A stretch of 64,000 nucleotides of DNA. Source: Sphaerotilus uruguayifluvii. GTDB lineage: Bacteria > Pseudomonadota > Gammaproteobacteria > Burkholderiales > Burkholderiaceae_C. The DNA lies in contig NZ_JABSNM010000009.1 of assembly GCF_013294065.1 (NCBI RefSeq), positions 145,402 to 209,401 of the forward strand. The letters are read 5' to 3'. The position numbers and the translations under genes were made by a program. The notes under the pieces are model-generated. The model was not told where the DNA came from. It did no database searches and was given only the letters and a program-made list of their open reading frames with translations. Of this stretch, positions 44,184-54,052 are shown in pieces (the first letter of the stretch is position 1; the number at the start of each line of letters is the position of its first letter).

Positions 44184-45997
44184 GTGGTGGCGCTGGATTG
44201 GAATTGCATGGCCGCCAGCCGGGCATAGAGTCCTCCGCGCAGGACCAGTTCGGCGTGGCTTCCCTGTTCGACAATCATGCCATTGTCCAGCACGACGATC
44301 CGGTCGGCGCGCTGGACGGTCGCGAGCCGGTGCGCGATGACCAGCGTCGTGCGGTTCTTCATGGCGGCTTCCAGCGCGGTCTGCACCAGACGCTCGCTTT
44401 CGGCGTCGAGCGCGCTGGTGGCCTCGTCGAGCAGCAGCAGCGGCGCGTCGGCCAGGATGGCGCGCGCGATGCTGATGCGCTGGCGCTGGCCGCCCGACAG
44501 CCGCACGCCGCGCTCGCCGAGGAAGGTGCGGTAGCCCTCCGGGAGCGCGCGGATGAAGCCGTCGGCCTGCGCGGCGCGCGCGGCGGCGAAGACCGCCTCG
44601 TCGCTGGCGTCGGGGCGGCCGTAGCGGATGTTCTCCATCGCGTCGGCCGAGAAGATCGTGCTGTCCTGCGGCACCAGGCCGATGCGCGCGCGCAGCTCGG
44701 CCAGCGCCAGGTCGCGCACGTCGACGCCGTCGATCTCGACCGCGCCGGACTCGACGTCGTGGAAGCGCAGCAGCAGCTGCAGCAGCGTGCTCTTGCCCGC
44801 GCCGCTCGGCCCCACCAGCGCGACCGTCTCGCCGGGGCGCAGCTCGAGGTCGATGCCGGCCAGCGCCGCGTGGCCCGGGCGCGAGGGATAGCGGAAGACG
44901 ACCTGGCGCAGCCGCACCGCCGCGCCGCCGGCCGCGGGCGGCAGCCGCCGCGGCGCCGGCGGGTCCTGCACCGCCGAGCGTTCGGCCAGCAGCTCCATCA
45001 GCCGCTCGGTGGCGCCGGCGGCGCGCAGCAGCTCGCCCCAGACCTCCGACAGCACCGCGACGCTGCCCACCAGGATGGCGACATAGACCACGGTGCTGCC
45101 GAGGTGGCCGGCCGAGATCTCGCCGCGCATCACCGCGCCGGTGCCCTGCTGCAGGCCCCACAGCACCGCGGCGAAGGTCGCGGTGATGGTGAAGCCCATC
45201 AGCACCGCGCGCATGCGCGAGCGCCGGCAGGCGGTCCGGAAGGCCTCCTCGGCGGCGTCGCGGTAGCGGCGCGCCTCGCGCTCCTCCTGGCCATGGGCCT
45301 GCACGACCGGAATCGCCGCGAGCACCTCGGCGGCGATCGCGCTGGTGTCGGCGACGCGGTCCTGGCTGGCACGACCGAGCCGGCGCACCCGCCGCCCGGC
45401 CAGCAGCACCGGCAGCAGCACCAGCGCCAGCACCGCGAACACCGGCAGCATGATGCGCGGGTTCGTCGCGATCAGCATCACCAGCGCGCCCAGCCCGGTG
45501 ACCGCGTTGCGCAGCCCCAGCGACAGGCTCGAGCCCACCACCGTCTGCACCAGCGTGGTGTCGGTGGTCAGCCGCGAGAGCACCTCGCCGCCGCGGGTGG
45601 TCTCGAAGAAGGCCGGGCTCTGGCGGATCACATGCGCGTAGACCGCCTCGCGCAGGTCGGCGGTGACGCGCTCGCCGATCCAGCTGACCATGTGGAAGCG
45701 CGCCGCCGAGAACACGCCCAGCGCGGCGCCGACGGCGAACAGCGCCAGGAAATGTCCGCGCAGCGCCATGATGCGCTGGCCCGGATCGGCCGCGAGCAGG
45801 CCGCGGTCGACCAGCGCGCCCAGCGCCACCGGCAGCAGCAGCGTGCTGAGCGCGGCCAGAACGAGAAAGAGCCCGGCCAGCGCGATCTGCCGCCGGTAGG
45901 GCGCGAAGAAGGGACGCAGACCGGCCAGCGGCCGGGTCGAGCGGGCGGGACGGCTGGCCGGGGGGGCGGCAGGCGGTTCAGGGGCGGTCGGGCTCAT
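44180..45997 (-). CDS. ABC exporter (fused membrane and ATPase domains)
   Basis: This is a 605-residue half-transporter of the MsbA/LmrA class. Six membrane helices span about residues 30-330. The ATPase has Walker A GPSGAGKST, signature LSGGQRQRISIARAIL and Walker B LLLLDEAT. It would work as a homodimer to export a lipid or hydrophobic molecule. It is the third gene of a minus-strand run with the FtsX-type permease and AttH-like genes (42-bp gap) and is coupled to a PilZ gene. The substrate is unknown. Confidence 0.92.
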   Translation of the reverse strand: MSPTAPEPPAAPPASRPARSTRPLAGLRPFFAPYRRQIALAGLFLVLAALSTLLLPVALGALVDRGLLAADPGQRIMALRGHFLALFAVGAALGVFSAARFHMVSWIGERVTADLREAVYAHVIRQSPAFFETTRGGEVLSRLTTDTTLVQTVVGSSLSLGLRNAVTGLGALVMLIATNPRIMLPVFAVLALVLLPVLLAGRRVRRLGRASQDRVADTSAIAAEVLAAIPVVQAHGQEEREARRYRDAAEEAFRTACRRSRMRAVLMGFTITATFAAVLWGLQQGTGAVMRGEISAGHLGSTVVYVAILVGSVAVLSEVWGELLRAAGATERLMELLAERSAVQDPPAPRRLPPAAGGAAVRLRQVVFRYPSRPGHAALAGIDLELRPGETVALVGPSGAGKSTLLQLLLRFHDVESGAVEIDGVDVRDLALAELRARIGLVPQDSTIFSADAMENIRYGRPDASDEAVFAAARAAQADGFIRALPEGYRTFLGERGVRLSGGQRQRISIARAILADAPLLLLDEATSALDAESERLVQTALEAAMKNRTTLVIAHRLATVQRADRIVVLDNGMIVEQGSHAELVLRGGLYARLAAMQFQSSATT

Positions 45998-46039
45998 CGG
46001 GGCGGAAGAAGGGCGCCGGGAGGGGCGAAAGGGGGAGGT

Positions 46040-47191
46040 TCACAGCGCCAGACGGCCGGCGTAGCCGGTCATCTCCAGGTAGCCCAGGCCGGTGCGGGTG
46101 CCGGCGGCGTTCCGCAGCTCGCTCAGGCCTTCCCAGTAGACGGTGCCGGTGCTGCCGCGGCTGTCGAGCTCCTGCGCGTCGAGCAGCGAGCGCACCGTCC
46201 AGCGCCCGGCGGGCGTCTCGACCTGCCACTCGACCGGATAGCGCGCGCCGGTGGCCGCGCTGGTCCAGGTCCGCAGCGGGCTGAAGCGGACCTCGTCGGG
46301 CGCAAAGGCCCGCGCACGCGTCTCGCCGGCCGCCCGCCAGGAGCCGCCGGCCCACAGCGCGCTGCCGTCGGCACGGCGCAGCCGGAAGGCGGTCAGCGCG
46401 CCGCCGTCGTCCAGGTTCATGCCGATCCAGTCCCAGCCGACCGCCTCGGGGTGGAGCAGCGTCTCGCTCCATTCGTGGTCGAGCCAGCCGCGTCCGGCCA
46501 GCGCCCGCGCCGGCCCCGGGCCGTCGGGCTGCCAGCGCGCCTCGACCGCGAGCTGCGGCTGGCTGTAGTAGTGGCTGGCCTGGGACGGATCCGGTCCCTT
46601 GCGCGAGAAGCCGTCCTGGCCCTGCGCCAGCAGCGGCTGCGTCGTGTGCAGCACCAGCTCCAGCGTGCCGCCGAGCGCGCTGGAGCCGACGCGGGCGCGG
46701 TAGCGGCTGCGTGCGCTGCCGTCGGCGGCGACGTCGGCCGCCTCGCGCAGGATCTGCCAGTCGCCGATCCAGGCCCGGGTGTCGCCCGTCCGGCTGCCGG
46801 CGCGGCCGAAGCCCTCGCGGGCGAGGCGCTGGTCATGGCGCTGGCGCCGCTCGCCCAGGTCGCTCAGCGCGGCGTGCGCAAAGATCAGCTGCCGCGCGGC
46901 GAAGGCGCTGTCGATGTCCTCGCCCAGTCCGGTGCGCGAGCGGAAGAAGGTCACCTGGAAGCCGTGCGTCGGCTCGCGCGGACGGGCCGGATCGGCCAGC
47001 CAGCCGGTGGCGTACCACCATTCGGTGCGGGTGTCGGGATGGGCGCCGAAGTCGGTCGGGAAGACCAGCGCGCGCGGGCGCACGCCCGTGGCGGCCGTCG
47101 CCGCGACGGCCGGCAGCGGCGCGGCCAGCGCGGCGGCGCGCAGCAGCGCGCGGCGTGAAAGCGGCAGTCGTGGCCGCGGGATCGATGTCAC
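46040..47191 (-). CDS. AttH-like / carotenoid 1,2-hydratase-family exported protein
   Basis: This is a 383-residue protein. A twin-arginine-like signal (SRRALLRAAALAAPLP) predicts export. The mature part has the lipocalin-like repeat pattern of the AttH/CrtC family (TEWWYATGWL, HGFQVTFFRSR, WDWIGMNLDDGGALTAFRLR). Genes of this family often sit with FtsX-type permeases and LolD-type ATPases. The start is GTG at 47191, six bases after AAGGAGG, overlapping the permease stop by 4 bp. Hydration of carotenoids is not implied; a lipid-handling role is more likely from the context. Confidence 0.83.
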   Translation of the reverse strand: MTSIPRPRLPLSRRALLRAAALAAPLPAVAATAATGVRPRALVFPTDFGAHPDTRTEWWYATGWLADPARPREPTHGFQVTFFRSRTGLGEDIDSAFAARQLIFAHAALSDLGERRQRHDQRLAREGFGRAGSRTGDTRAWIGDWQILREAADVAADGSARSRYRARVGSSALGGTLELVLHTTQPLLAQGQDGFSRKGPDPSQASHYYSQPQLAVEARWQPDGPGPARALAGRGWLDHEWSETLLHPEAVGWDWIGMNLDDGGALTAFRLRRADGSALWAGGSWRAAGETRARAFAPDEVRFSPLRTWTSAATGARYPVEWQVETPAGRWTVRSLLDAQELDSRGSTGTVYWEGLSELRNAAGTRTGLGYLEMTGYAGRLAL

Positions 47192-49707
47192 CAGTCCTCC
47201 TTGACGGCCAGCGCCATCTCGCGCGACGCGGCGGCCCGGCCGGCGATCCACGCCGTCAGCGTGCCGGCGACCAGCACCGCCACCGCCAGCGCGGCCAGCC
47301 GGCCCCAGGGCAGGGCCATGTCCATCGTCCAGTGGAAGCTCTGCGGATTGACCACGTGCACCAGCACCACGCTGACCGCCAGCCCGAGCGCCAGCCCGAG
47401 CAGCGCGCCGAAGCCGGTCCACACCGCGCCCTCGGCGCAGACCAGCGCCAGCACCTGGCGGCGGTCCATGCCCAGGTGCTGCAGCGCGCCGAACTCGCGC
47501 CGGCGCGCCAGCACCTGCGACGAGAAGCTCGCCGCGATGCCGAACAGGCCGATGACGATCGCCACCGCCTGCAGCCAGTAGGTCACCGCGAAGCTGCGGT
47601 CGAAGATCGCCAGCGAGGTGGCGCGGATCTCGGCCGGCGTGGCGATCTCGAGCAGCGCCGCGTCGGCCGTCAGCGCGCGCAGGCCGCGGCGCACCGCGTC
47701 GAGATCGGCGCCGGGCGCCAGCCACAGCGCCAGGTCGTTGATGCGCTCGTCGCCGCTCAGGCGCTGCCAGGCCGCGCGGTCGATCGCCAGCGAACCCTGC
47801 TGGCGGGCGTAGTCGCGCCAGACGCCGCGCACCCGCATCTCGACGCGGCGGCCGTCGGGCAGCGGCAGCGCGACCCGGCGGCCCGGGCTCAGGCCGTAGA
47901 GCGCGACCGCGCCCTCGCTGGCCCACAGCTCCGGCAGGCCGTCGCTGCCCGCCTCGACCGGCTCGCCCACCAGCGGCAGCGTGCGCCGCGCGTCGCCCAG
48001 CTCGCGTGCGATCAGCGCCAGCGGCGCGCGCGCCGGGTCCAGCTCGATCGGCACCACCCGCTGCGCCTGCACCCGCGCCACGCCGGGCAGCGCGGCGGCC
48101 GCGCGCAGGAAGGCCGGCTCGAGGTAGGCGCCGTCGGCCTGGGCCGCGGTCGCGGCGGTGCGGGCATAGAGATCGGCCGGCAGCACCTCCTCGAGCCAGC
48201 CGGTCACCGAGTCGCGGAAGCTCGCCACCATCACCGTCAGCGCCACCGACAGCGCCAGGCTGGCGACCACGCCGGCGACGGTGATCGCGGCGCTGTCGCG
48301 CTGGTCGCGGGCTCGCTCGACCGCCAGCAGCAGCACCGGCTGGCGCGGCCCGGCACGCCGGCCCAGCACCGCGCCCACCAGCAGCGGCACCGTCGCGATG
48401 CCGCCCACCAGCAGCAGCGCCACTGCCGCGTAGGCGCCCAGCGGCAACTCGCGCCAGGGCGGCGCGAAGGCCAGCGCCACGCCCAGCACCAGCAGCAGCG
48501 GCCCCAGCCAGGGCCGGCGCGGGCTCAGGTCCTCGCCGCCCAGGCCCTTGAGGCTCTGCGCCGGCGCCAGCCGCGCCGCCCGCTGCGCCGGCTGCCAGCC
48601 GCCGGCCAGCGCCGCCAGCAGGCCCAGGCCGCCGTAGACCCACGCCGCCGTGTCCGACCACTGCAGCGCCGGCGCGCTGCCGCCGAGCAGGCCGCTGCCC
48701 AGATCGCCGCCGAGCACCCGCAGCGCCAGCAGCGCCAGGCCGGTGCCCAGCGCCAGGCCGGCCGCCGCCCCCGCCAGGCCCAGCAGCGCCGACTCCAGCA
48801 GCACCAGCGCCAGCCGCTCGCGCCCGGTCATGCCCAGCACGCCCAGCAGCGCCAGCTGCGGCACCCGCTTGGCCACCGCCTGCGACTGCACCGAGAACAC
48901 CAGGAAGGCGCCGGTGAACAGCGCCACCAGCGCCAGCACCGTCAGGTTGACCCGGTAGGCCTGCGACAGGTTGGAGACGCGCTGCGCCGCCTCGTCCGGC
49001 GCGGCCGCGCGCACGCCCGGCCCGAGCACGGCCAGCAGGCCGGCGCGGTCCGCCCCGGGCGCCAGGCGCAGGTCGATGCGGCTGATGCGCCCGGGCCGGC
49101 CGAAGAAGGCCTGCGCGCCGGCGATGTCGATCACCGCCAGCGGCGCCGCCTCGGCCGCGACCGTGCCGCCGACCGTCAGCGCGACGATGCGGTTGCCCGA
49201 CTGCAGCCGCAGCCGCCCGCCCGCCGGCACGCCCAGCAGCTGCTGCGCGGCCGGGTTCAGGAAGACCTGCCGCGGATCGAGGCCGGCCAGACGCAGGTCC
49301 GCGCCGCGGGCCGGATCCGGCCGCGGCAGCAGCGCCGGCGCCAGCGTCGCGGCCACCAGCAGGTCCTGGCCGATCAGCTTCAGCGCGCGCTTGCGCCCGC
49401 TCGCGTCGATCGCCACGGTGTCGATCTCGATCACCGGGCTGGCCTGGGCCACCGCCGCCAGCGCGGCGACCCGCGTGTACAGCGCCTCGTCGAGGTCGCG
49501 GCCGCCGGCCGCACGCAGCTCCAGGTCGGGCTGGCCGTTGACGGTGCGCACCGCCTGGCCGAACTCGGCCAGCGCCGAGGCGTTGATCAGGTGCACCGCG
49601 AAGGCCAGCGCCACGCCCAGCGCCACCGCCAGCAGCGCCACGGCGATGCGTCCCGGGTGGTGGCGGGCCTCCTGCGCCGCCAGCGTCAGAAGGTGGCGTG
49701 CACGCAT
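47188..49707 (-). CDS. FtsX-family ABC permease with tandem modules
   Basis: This is an 839-residue permease of the MacB/LolE type, with two FtsX-like domains. The first membrane helix (RIAVALLAVALGVALAFAVHL) is followed by a large periplasmic domain and about nine further helices. The start is ATG at 49707 (MRARHLLTLAAQEARHHPG), chosen because a conserved-looking head follows; a start at 49764 would overlap the divergent promoter. Its ATPase partner is probably the gene at 50651-51328 on the same strand, now separated from it by a plus-strand GGDEF gene. Confidence 0.87.
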   Translation of the reverse strand: MRARHLLTLAAQEARHHPGRIAVALLAVALGVALAFAVHLINASALAEFGQAVRTVNGQPDLELRAAGGRDLDEALYTRVAALAAVAQASPVIEIDTVAIDASGRKRALKLIGQDLLVAATLAPALLPRPDPARGADLRLAGLDPRQVFLNPAAQQLLGVPAGGRLRLQSGNRIVALTVGGTVAAEAAPLAVIDIAGAQAFFGRPGRISRIDLRLAPGADRAGLLAVLGPGVRAAAPDEAAQRVSNLSQAYRVNLTVLALVALFTGAFLVFSVQSQAVAKRVPQLALLGVLGMTGRERLALVLLESALLGLAGAAAGLALGTGLALLALRVLGGDLGSGLLGGSAPALQWSDTAAWVYGGLGLLAALAGGWQPAQRAARLAPAQSLKGLGGEDLSPRRPWLGPLLLVLGVALAFAPPWRELPLGAYAAVALLLVGGIATVPLLVGAVLGRRAGPRQPVLLLAVERARDQRDSAAITVAGVVASLALSVALTVMVASFRDSVTGWLEEVLPADLYARTAATAAQADGAYLEPAFLRAAAALPGVARVQAQRVVPIELDPARAPLALIARELGDARRTLPLVGEPVEAGSDGLPELWASEGAVALYGLSPGRRVALPLPDGRRVEMRVRGVWRDYARQQGSLAIDRAAWQRLSGDERINDLALWLAPGADLDAVRRGLRALTADAALLEIATPAEIRATSLAIFDRSFAVTYWLQAVAIVIGLFGIAASFSSQVLARRREFGALQHLGMDRRQVLALVCAEGAVWTGFGALLGLALGLAVSVVLVHVVNPQSFHWTMDMALPWGRLAALAVAVLVAGTLTAWIAGRAAASREMALAVKEDW

Positions 49708-49743
49708 GAGGTCTGCATCATTGCAACGGTGCGGTACCGTTTG

Positions 49744-49763
49744 TGTGCAAATTTGAGCGCACA
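49744..49763. promoter_or_regulatory. Imperfect palindrome at the divergent GGDEF/permease start region
   Basis: TGTGC-N10-GCACA lies directly before the ATG at 49764 and 37 bp upstream of the divergent permease gene. An AT-richer patch surrounds it. Its role as an operator is a guess. It could also be chance. Confidence 0.3.
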
Positions 49764-50642
49764 ATGAACGCCGGTTTCCGCCATCCGTTCCAGAACATGA
49801 ACGATCAGCCGTCCGACCCTGCCTCCCGTCCCGCGCCGGCGCCCTCCGAGGCCTTCGCGGAGATGGCCGCCCTGCCGCCCGGGCTGGCGAGGCTGGCGGT
49901 CTGGGTCGAGTCGGTCGGTCTGCGCCAGGCCACGGTGCTGATGGTCGGAGCGAGCGTGGCCGCCTCGGTGCTGCTCGACGTGCTGTGGCATGTGCTGGCC
50001 GGCTGGACGCTGTCGACGCGCTCGCTGCTGCTGGCGGCGCTGCTGCCGGTGCCGATCGCCGGTCTGGGGGCCGGCGTGATGCTGCGGCTGGTGCTCGCGC
50101 TCGAGCTGGCGCTGCGCCGGGTCGAGGACATGGCGCTGACCGACGCGCTGACCGGCGTGCGCAACCGGCGCTGGTTCATGGAGCAGGCCGCGCTGGAGTT
50201 CGAGCGCGCGACCCGCCACGGCCGGCCGCTGGCGATGGTGCTGATCGACGTCGACCATTTCAAGCGCGTCAACGACGACCACGGCCACCAGGCCGGCGAC
50301 CGGCTGCTGGTCGAGATCGCGCAGACCTGCGCGATGACGCTGCGCCGCACCGACCTGCTGGCGCGCTTCGGCGGCGAGGAGTTCATCGTGCTGCTGCCCG
50401 AGACCGGCCAGCGCGAGGCGATCCGGCTGGCCGAGCGCATGCGCCAGGCGGTGCAGGCCGGGCTGCGCGATCCGCAGCATCCGCTGCAGGTGCCGGTGAC
50501 CATCAGCCTCGGGGTGGTGGCGATGAGCGCGGCCACGCCGACGCTGGACGCGCTGATCCGCGCCGCCGACCAGGCGCTGTACGACGCCAAGCGCGCCGGC
50601 CGCGACCGGGTGCACACGCTGCCGCTGTCGCTGGGCGTCTGA
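49764..50642 (+). CDS. GGDEF-domain diguanylate cyclase
   Basis: This is a 292-residue protein from ATG 49764. Two hydrophobic segments (about 60-78 and 83-110) anchor it. The GGDEF domain follows, with ALTDALTGVRNRRWF, the active site GGEEF, and an RxxD inhibitory site (RRTD) five residues before it. It should make cyclic di-GMP in the cytoplasm under product inhibition. Alternative starts are GTG 49743 and ATG 49797; none has a clear ribosome site. It is inserted on the opposite strand between an ABC ATPase gene and its likely permease. Confidence 0.87.
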   Translation: MNAGFRHPFQNMNDQPSDPASRPAPAPSEAFAEMAALPPGLARLAVWVESVGLRQATVLMVGASVAASVLLDVLWHVLAGWTLSTRSLLLAALLPVPIAGLGAGVMLRLVLALELALRRVEDMALTDALTGVRNRRWFMEQAALEFERATRHGRPLAMVLIDVDHFKRVNDDHGHQAGDRLLVEIAQTCAMTLRRTDLLARFGGEEFIVLLPETGQREAIRLAERMRQAVQAGLRDPQHPLQVPVTISLGVVAMSAATPTLDALIRAADQALYDAKRAGRDRVHTLPLSLGV

Positions 50643-50650
50643 GCGCCGGT

Positions 50651-51328
50651 TCATCGCAGCGCCTCGATGCCGTCGGCGCGCAGCCGCAGCGTGCGGTCGG
50701 CCTGCGCGGCGGCGCTCTCCGAGTGGGTGACGATCAGGCAGCCGGCGCGGTGGCGCCGTGCCTGGCCGACCAGCAGGTCGAGCACCCGCTGCGCGGTGCG
50801 CGGGTCGAGGTTGCCGGTGGGCTCGTCGGCGAGGATCAGCGCCGGGCGGTGCACCAGCGCGCGCGCGATCGCCACGCGCTGGAGCTGGCCGCCGGAGAGC
50901 TCGCGCGGGCGCCGCGGGCCCAGCCCGGCCAGATCGACCTCGGCGAGCAGCTCGGCCACGCGGGCGTCGATGCGCGCTTTCTCGCGCCAGCCCAGCAGCA
51001 GCAGCGGCAGCGCGACGTTGTCGGCCACGCTCAGGTGCGGCAGTACATGGAAGGCCTGGAAGACGAAGCCCAGCGCCTCGCGGCGCAGCAGCGCGGCGGC
51101 GTGATCGTCGAGCGACTGCACCTCGCGGCCGGCGATCTCGACCAGGCCGCGGTCGGCGCGGTCCAGCCCGGCGATGCAGTTCAGCAGCGTGGACTTGCCC
51201 ACGCCGGAGTCGCCCACCAGCGCCACCACCTCGCCGGGCGCCATCTCCAGGCTGACCGCCTCGAAGACCGGCGTGTCGCGGTAGGCCTTGCCCAGGTCCT
51301 GCAGGCGCAGCAGCGGTGCCGGCGTCAT
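50651..51328 (-). CDS. ABC ATPase of the LolD/MacB class
   Basis: This is a 225-residue ATPase. It has Walker [11 protein letters not shown]-loop [10 protein letters not shown], signature [15 protein letters not shown] and Walker [14 protein letters not shown]. The pattern is that of ATPases that pair with FtsX-type permeases for lipoprotein or lipid transport. Its natural partner is the permease at 47188-49707. The ATG overlaps the miaA stop by 4 bp, so it is expressed from the miaA transcript rather than with the permease. Confidence 0.92.
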   Translation of the reverse strand: MTPAPLLRLQDLGKAYRDTPVFEAVSLEMAPGEVVALVGDSGVGKSTLLNCIAGLDRADRGLVEIAGREVQSLDDHAAALLRREALGFVFQAFHVLPHLSVADNVALPLLLLGWREKARIDARVAELLAEVDLAGLGPRRPRELSGGQLQRVAIARALVHRPALILADEPTGNLDPRTAQRVLDLLVGQARRHRAGCLIVTHSESAAAQADRTLRLRADGIEALR

Positions 51329-52305
51329 CGCGCATGCGCCTCCAGCAGCGGCAGGCCGCGCGCCAGCACCGCGCCGACCGGGTCGGGCCCGTCGGCGGCG
51401 ATGACTTCGCGCTGCGGCATGCCGCGCAGCCAGGTGAGCTGGCGCTTGGCGAGCTGACGCGTCGCGGCGATGCCGCGCTCGGCCAGCTCGTCGGCCGGCC
51501 ACAGGCCGTCGAGCGCTTCCCAGGCCTGGCGGTAGCCGACGCAGCGCATCGACGGCAGGCCGGGGTCGAGGTCGCCGCGCGCGCGCAGCCGCTCGACTTC
51601 CGCAATGAAGCCCTCGGCCAGCATCGCCTCGAAGCGCTGCGCGATGCGCGCGTGCAGCCAGGCGCGGTCCTGCGGCTCCAGCGACAGCAGCCGGAACTCG
51701 TCGGGCCGGGCGGCCTCGGCCACCCGCGCGCGGTCGAAGCGGCCGGTGTGCCAGGCCGACAGCGGCTGGCCGCTCAGGCGCCAGACCTCCAGCGCGCGCT
51801 GGATGCGCTGCGCGTCGTTCGGGGCCAGCCGCGCGGCGGTGACCGGGTCGATGCGCGCCAGCTCCGCGTGCATCGCCGGCCAGCCGATCTGCGCAGCCTG
51901 CGCATCGAGCTCGGCGCGCAGCACGGCGTTGGCCGGCGGCAGCGTGTCCAGGCCGTCGAACAGCGCCTTCAGATAGAGCATCGTGCCGCCGGCGAGCACC
52001 GGCTCGGCGCCGCGTGCGCGGATCTCGCCGATCAGCCGGCGCGTGTCGGCGACGAACTCGGCGGCCGAGTAGGCGGCGGTCGGCTCGATCAGGTCGATCA
52101 GATGGTGCGGCGCCTCGGCCCGCTCGGCCGGCGTGGGCTTGGCGGTGCCGATGTCCATGCCGCGGTAGACCAGCGCCGAGTCGACACTGATGATCTCCAC
52201 CGGCGGCAGGCCGCGCGCCCGCGCCGCGCGCGCCAGCGCCAGCGCCGCGCCGGTCTTGCCCGAGGCGGTGGGGCCGGCGACCACCAGCACCGGGGCGGCG
52301 CTCAT
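51325..52305 (-). CDS. miaA: tRNA dimethylallyltransferase
   Basis: This is a 326-residue enzyme that adds the isopentenyl group to A37 of tRNAs reading UNN codons. It has the P-loop GPTASGKTG, the [15 protein letters not shown] region, [13 protein letters not shown] and the [11 protein letters not shown] motif. It overlaps the MFS gene upstream and the ABC ATPase gene downstream by 4 bp each. Confidence 0.95.
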   Translation of the reverse strand: MSAAPVLVVAGPTASGKTGAALALARAARARGLPPVEIISVDSALVYRGMDIGTAKPTPAERAEAPHHLIDLIEPTAAYSAAEFVADTRRLIGEIRARGAEPVLAGGTMLYLKALFDGLDTLPPANAVLRAELDAQAAQIGWPAMHAELARIDPVTAARLAPNDAQRIQRALEVWRLSGQPLSAWHTGRFDRARVAEAARPDEFRLLSLEPQDRAWLHARIAQRFEAMLAEGFIAEVERLRARGDLDPGLPSMRCVGYRQAWEALDGLWPADELAERGIAATRQLAKRQLTWLRGMPQREVIAADGPDPVGAVLARGLPLLEAHAR

Positions 52306-53537
52306 GCGTGCTTCTCCGCCGGCAGGCCGTGGCGCTGCACCGCGGTCCAGCCGATCAGCGCCACCGCCACCGAGGCCGCGCCCACGCCGCAGGCCAGCGG
52401 CCGGGTCGTGCCGTCCATCGCGCCCCCGAGCCACTGGCCGAGCAGGAAGGCGGTGGCCGCCAGGATGAAGCCCGACAGCGCCGAGGCCATGCCGGCCTGC
52501 TGCGGGAAGGGGCCGACCACGCCGGCCTGCCCGCAGGGCTGGTGCGTGCCGTGGCCGAAGGCATAGGCCAGCTGCGGCAGCAGCACCGCCCAGACCGTCT
52601 GCACGCCGGCCAGCGCCAGCGCGGCCATCGACAGGCCGCCGGCCAGCGTCACCAGCGCGGCGCGGCGCACCGCGCCGGTCGGGCCGTGGCGCACCAGCCA
52701 GCGCCGGCACACCACCGTGCCGGCCAGATAGGCCACCGAGCTGGTGCACAGCGCCAGGCCGTACTGGGTCGCGCTCAGGCCCAGCACCTGCATGTAGACG
52801 AAGGACGAGCCCGACAGGAAGAGGAACAGGCCGCCGTAGGTCGCCGCGGTCAGCCCGGACCAGCCGAGAAAGGTCGGATGACGCAGGATGCGCGCCCAGC
52901 CCTGCAGCAGCGGACCCGGCTGCAGCGCGCGTGGATTGCGCTCGCGGATCGTCTCGGGCAGGCGCAGCGCGACGAAGAGCAGCGCGCCCAGCACGATCAG
53001 CGCGATGGTCACGAAGCTGGCGCGCCAGCCGAACCAGCCGGTCACCAGACCGCCCAGCAGCGGGCTGGACAGCGCGATCAGGCCCAGGCCCGACATGCCC
53101 AGCGACATGATGCGCATGCCCTCGCTGGGCTGGTAGAGGTCGCGCACCATCGCGCGGGCCACCACCACCGCGCCCGACATCGCCGCGCCCTGCACGATGC
53201 GGGTGAGGATCAGCGCCTGGATGTCGGCCGCGGTGGCCGCCGCCAGGCTGGACAGCAGATAGGCCGACAGCGACACCAGCAGCACCCGCCGGCGGCCGAA
53301 GCGGTCGGCCACCGGCCCCCAGACCAGCTGGCCGAAGCCGAAGGCCAGCAGCAGCGCGGCCATGGTCTGCTGGGTGGCGGCCATCGAGGCGCCCAGCTCG
53401 GCCTTGATGCCGGGCAGCGCCGGCAGGTAGAGATCGGTCGACACCGGCTGCAGGCCCAGCAGCAGCGCCAGCGCGATGGCGATGACCAGGTCGGCCGGGC
53501 GGGCCACGGCGGTGGCGGCGGGGGCGGTGGCGCTCAT
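52302..53537 (-). CDS. Bcr/CflA-family MFS drug exporter
   Basis: This is a 411-residue transporter with about 12 membrane helices. It has [14 protein letters not shown] (the family's acidic first helix), [15 protein letters not shown] (motif A) and [16 protein letters not shown]. It probably exports drugs such as bicyclomycin or other small molecules by proton exchange. Its stop overlaps the miaA start (ATGA), so miaA and the ABC ATPase gene may be read from its transcript. Confidence 0.9.
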   Translation of the reverse strand: MSATAPAATAVARPADLVIAIALALLLGLQPVSTDLYLPALPGIKAELGASMAATQQTMAALLLAFGFGQLVWGPVADRFGRRRVLLVSLSAYLLSSLAAATAADIQALILTRIVQGAAMSGAVVVARAMVRDLYQPSEGMRIMSLGMSGLGLIALSSPLLGGLVTGWFGWRASFVTIALIVLGALLFVALRLPETIRERNPRALQPGPLLQGWARILRHPTFLGWSGLTAATYGGLFLFLSGSSFVYMQVLGLSATQYGLALCTSSVAYLAGTVVCRRWLVRHGPTGAVRRAALVTLAGGLSMAALALAGVQTVWAVLLPQLAYAFGHGTHQPCGQAGVVGPFPQQAGMASALSGFILAATAFLLGQWLGGAMDGTTRPLACGVGAASVAVALIGWTAVQRHGLPAEKHA

Positions 53538-53553
53538 GGGGCGATCTGCCGCT

Positions 53554-53994
53554 TCAGCCGCGGTCGGCGGTGGCGCGGCGGCGCACGCCGTCGAGGTAGG
53601 CGTGCGGGTCGGGCGGCTGGCCGCTGCGCTGCGAGGCCCAGATCATCTCGCCCAGGCACTCCATCACCTCGTGCTGCGCCGCGTGCAGGTCGCCGCGCTT
53701 CGCCGCCAGCAGCTCGACCGCCTGGCGGATGCCGCGCGGCTGGTCGATCGAGACCTGCTCGCTGATGCTCAGGTGCATCGACAGGTGCAGGAAGGGATTG
53801 GTGCGGCCGTCCTCGACCTGGTAGACGGCGGCCAGCGCGGCGGGCAGGTCGGCCAGATCGGCATGGTATTCGGGGTGGAGCTCGATCCACTGCGACGCGA
53901 GGGTCTCGATCGGCGAGAGCGGCCCGCCGGCGCGCGACTTGCGCCAGGCCTCGCAGAAGAATGTCCGGACGTCGTTCTGGCTGGGGGCAAACAT
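53554..53994 (-). CDS. DUF1841 protein
   Basis: This is a 146-residue soluble protein of the DUF1841 family (MFAPSQNDVRTFFCEAWRKS, YHADLADLPAALAAVYQVEDG, NPFLHLSMHLSISEQVSIDQP, GEMIWASQR). The function of the family is not known. The ATG at 53994 is preferred to an in-frame start at 54084 because it opens the conserved sequence. It is divergent from the nitroreductase gene. Confidence 0.87.
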   Translation of the reverse strand: MFAPSQNDVRTFFCEAWRKSRAGGPLSPIETLASQWIELHPEYHADLADLPAALAAVYQVEDGRTNPFLHLSMHLSISEQVSIDQPRGIRQAVELLAAKRGDLHAAQHEVMECLGEMIWASQRSGQPPDPHAYLDGVRRRATADRG

Positions 53995-54052
53995 CCGACA
54001 ATTGTGGCCTTTTTCCACTGTCGCTGCCGGCTGCGGGCCGGACGGCCCCGCC

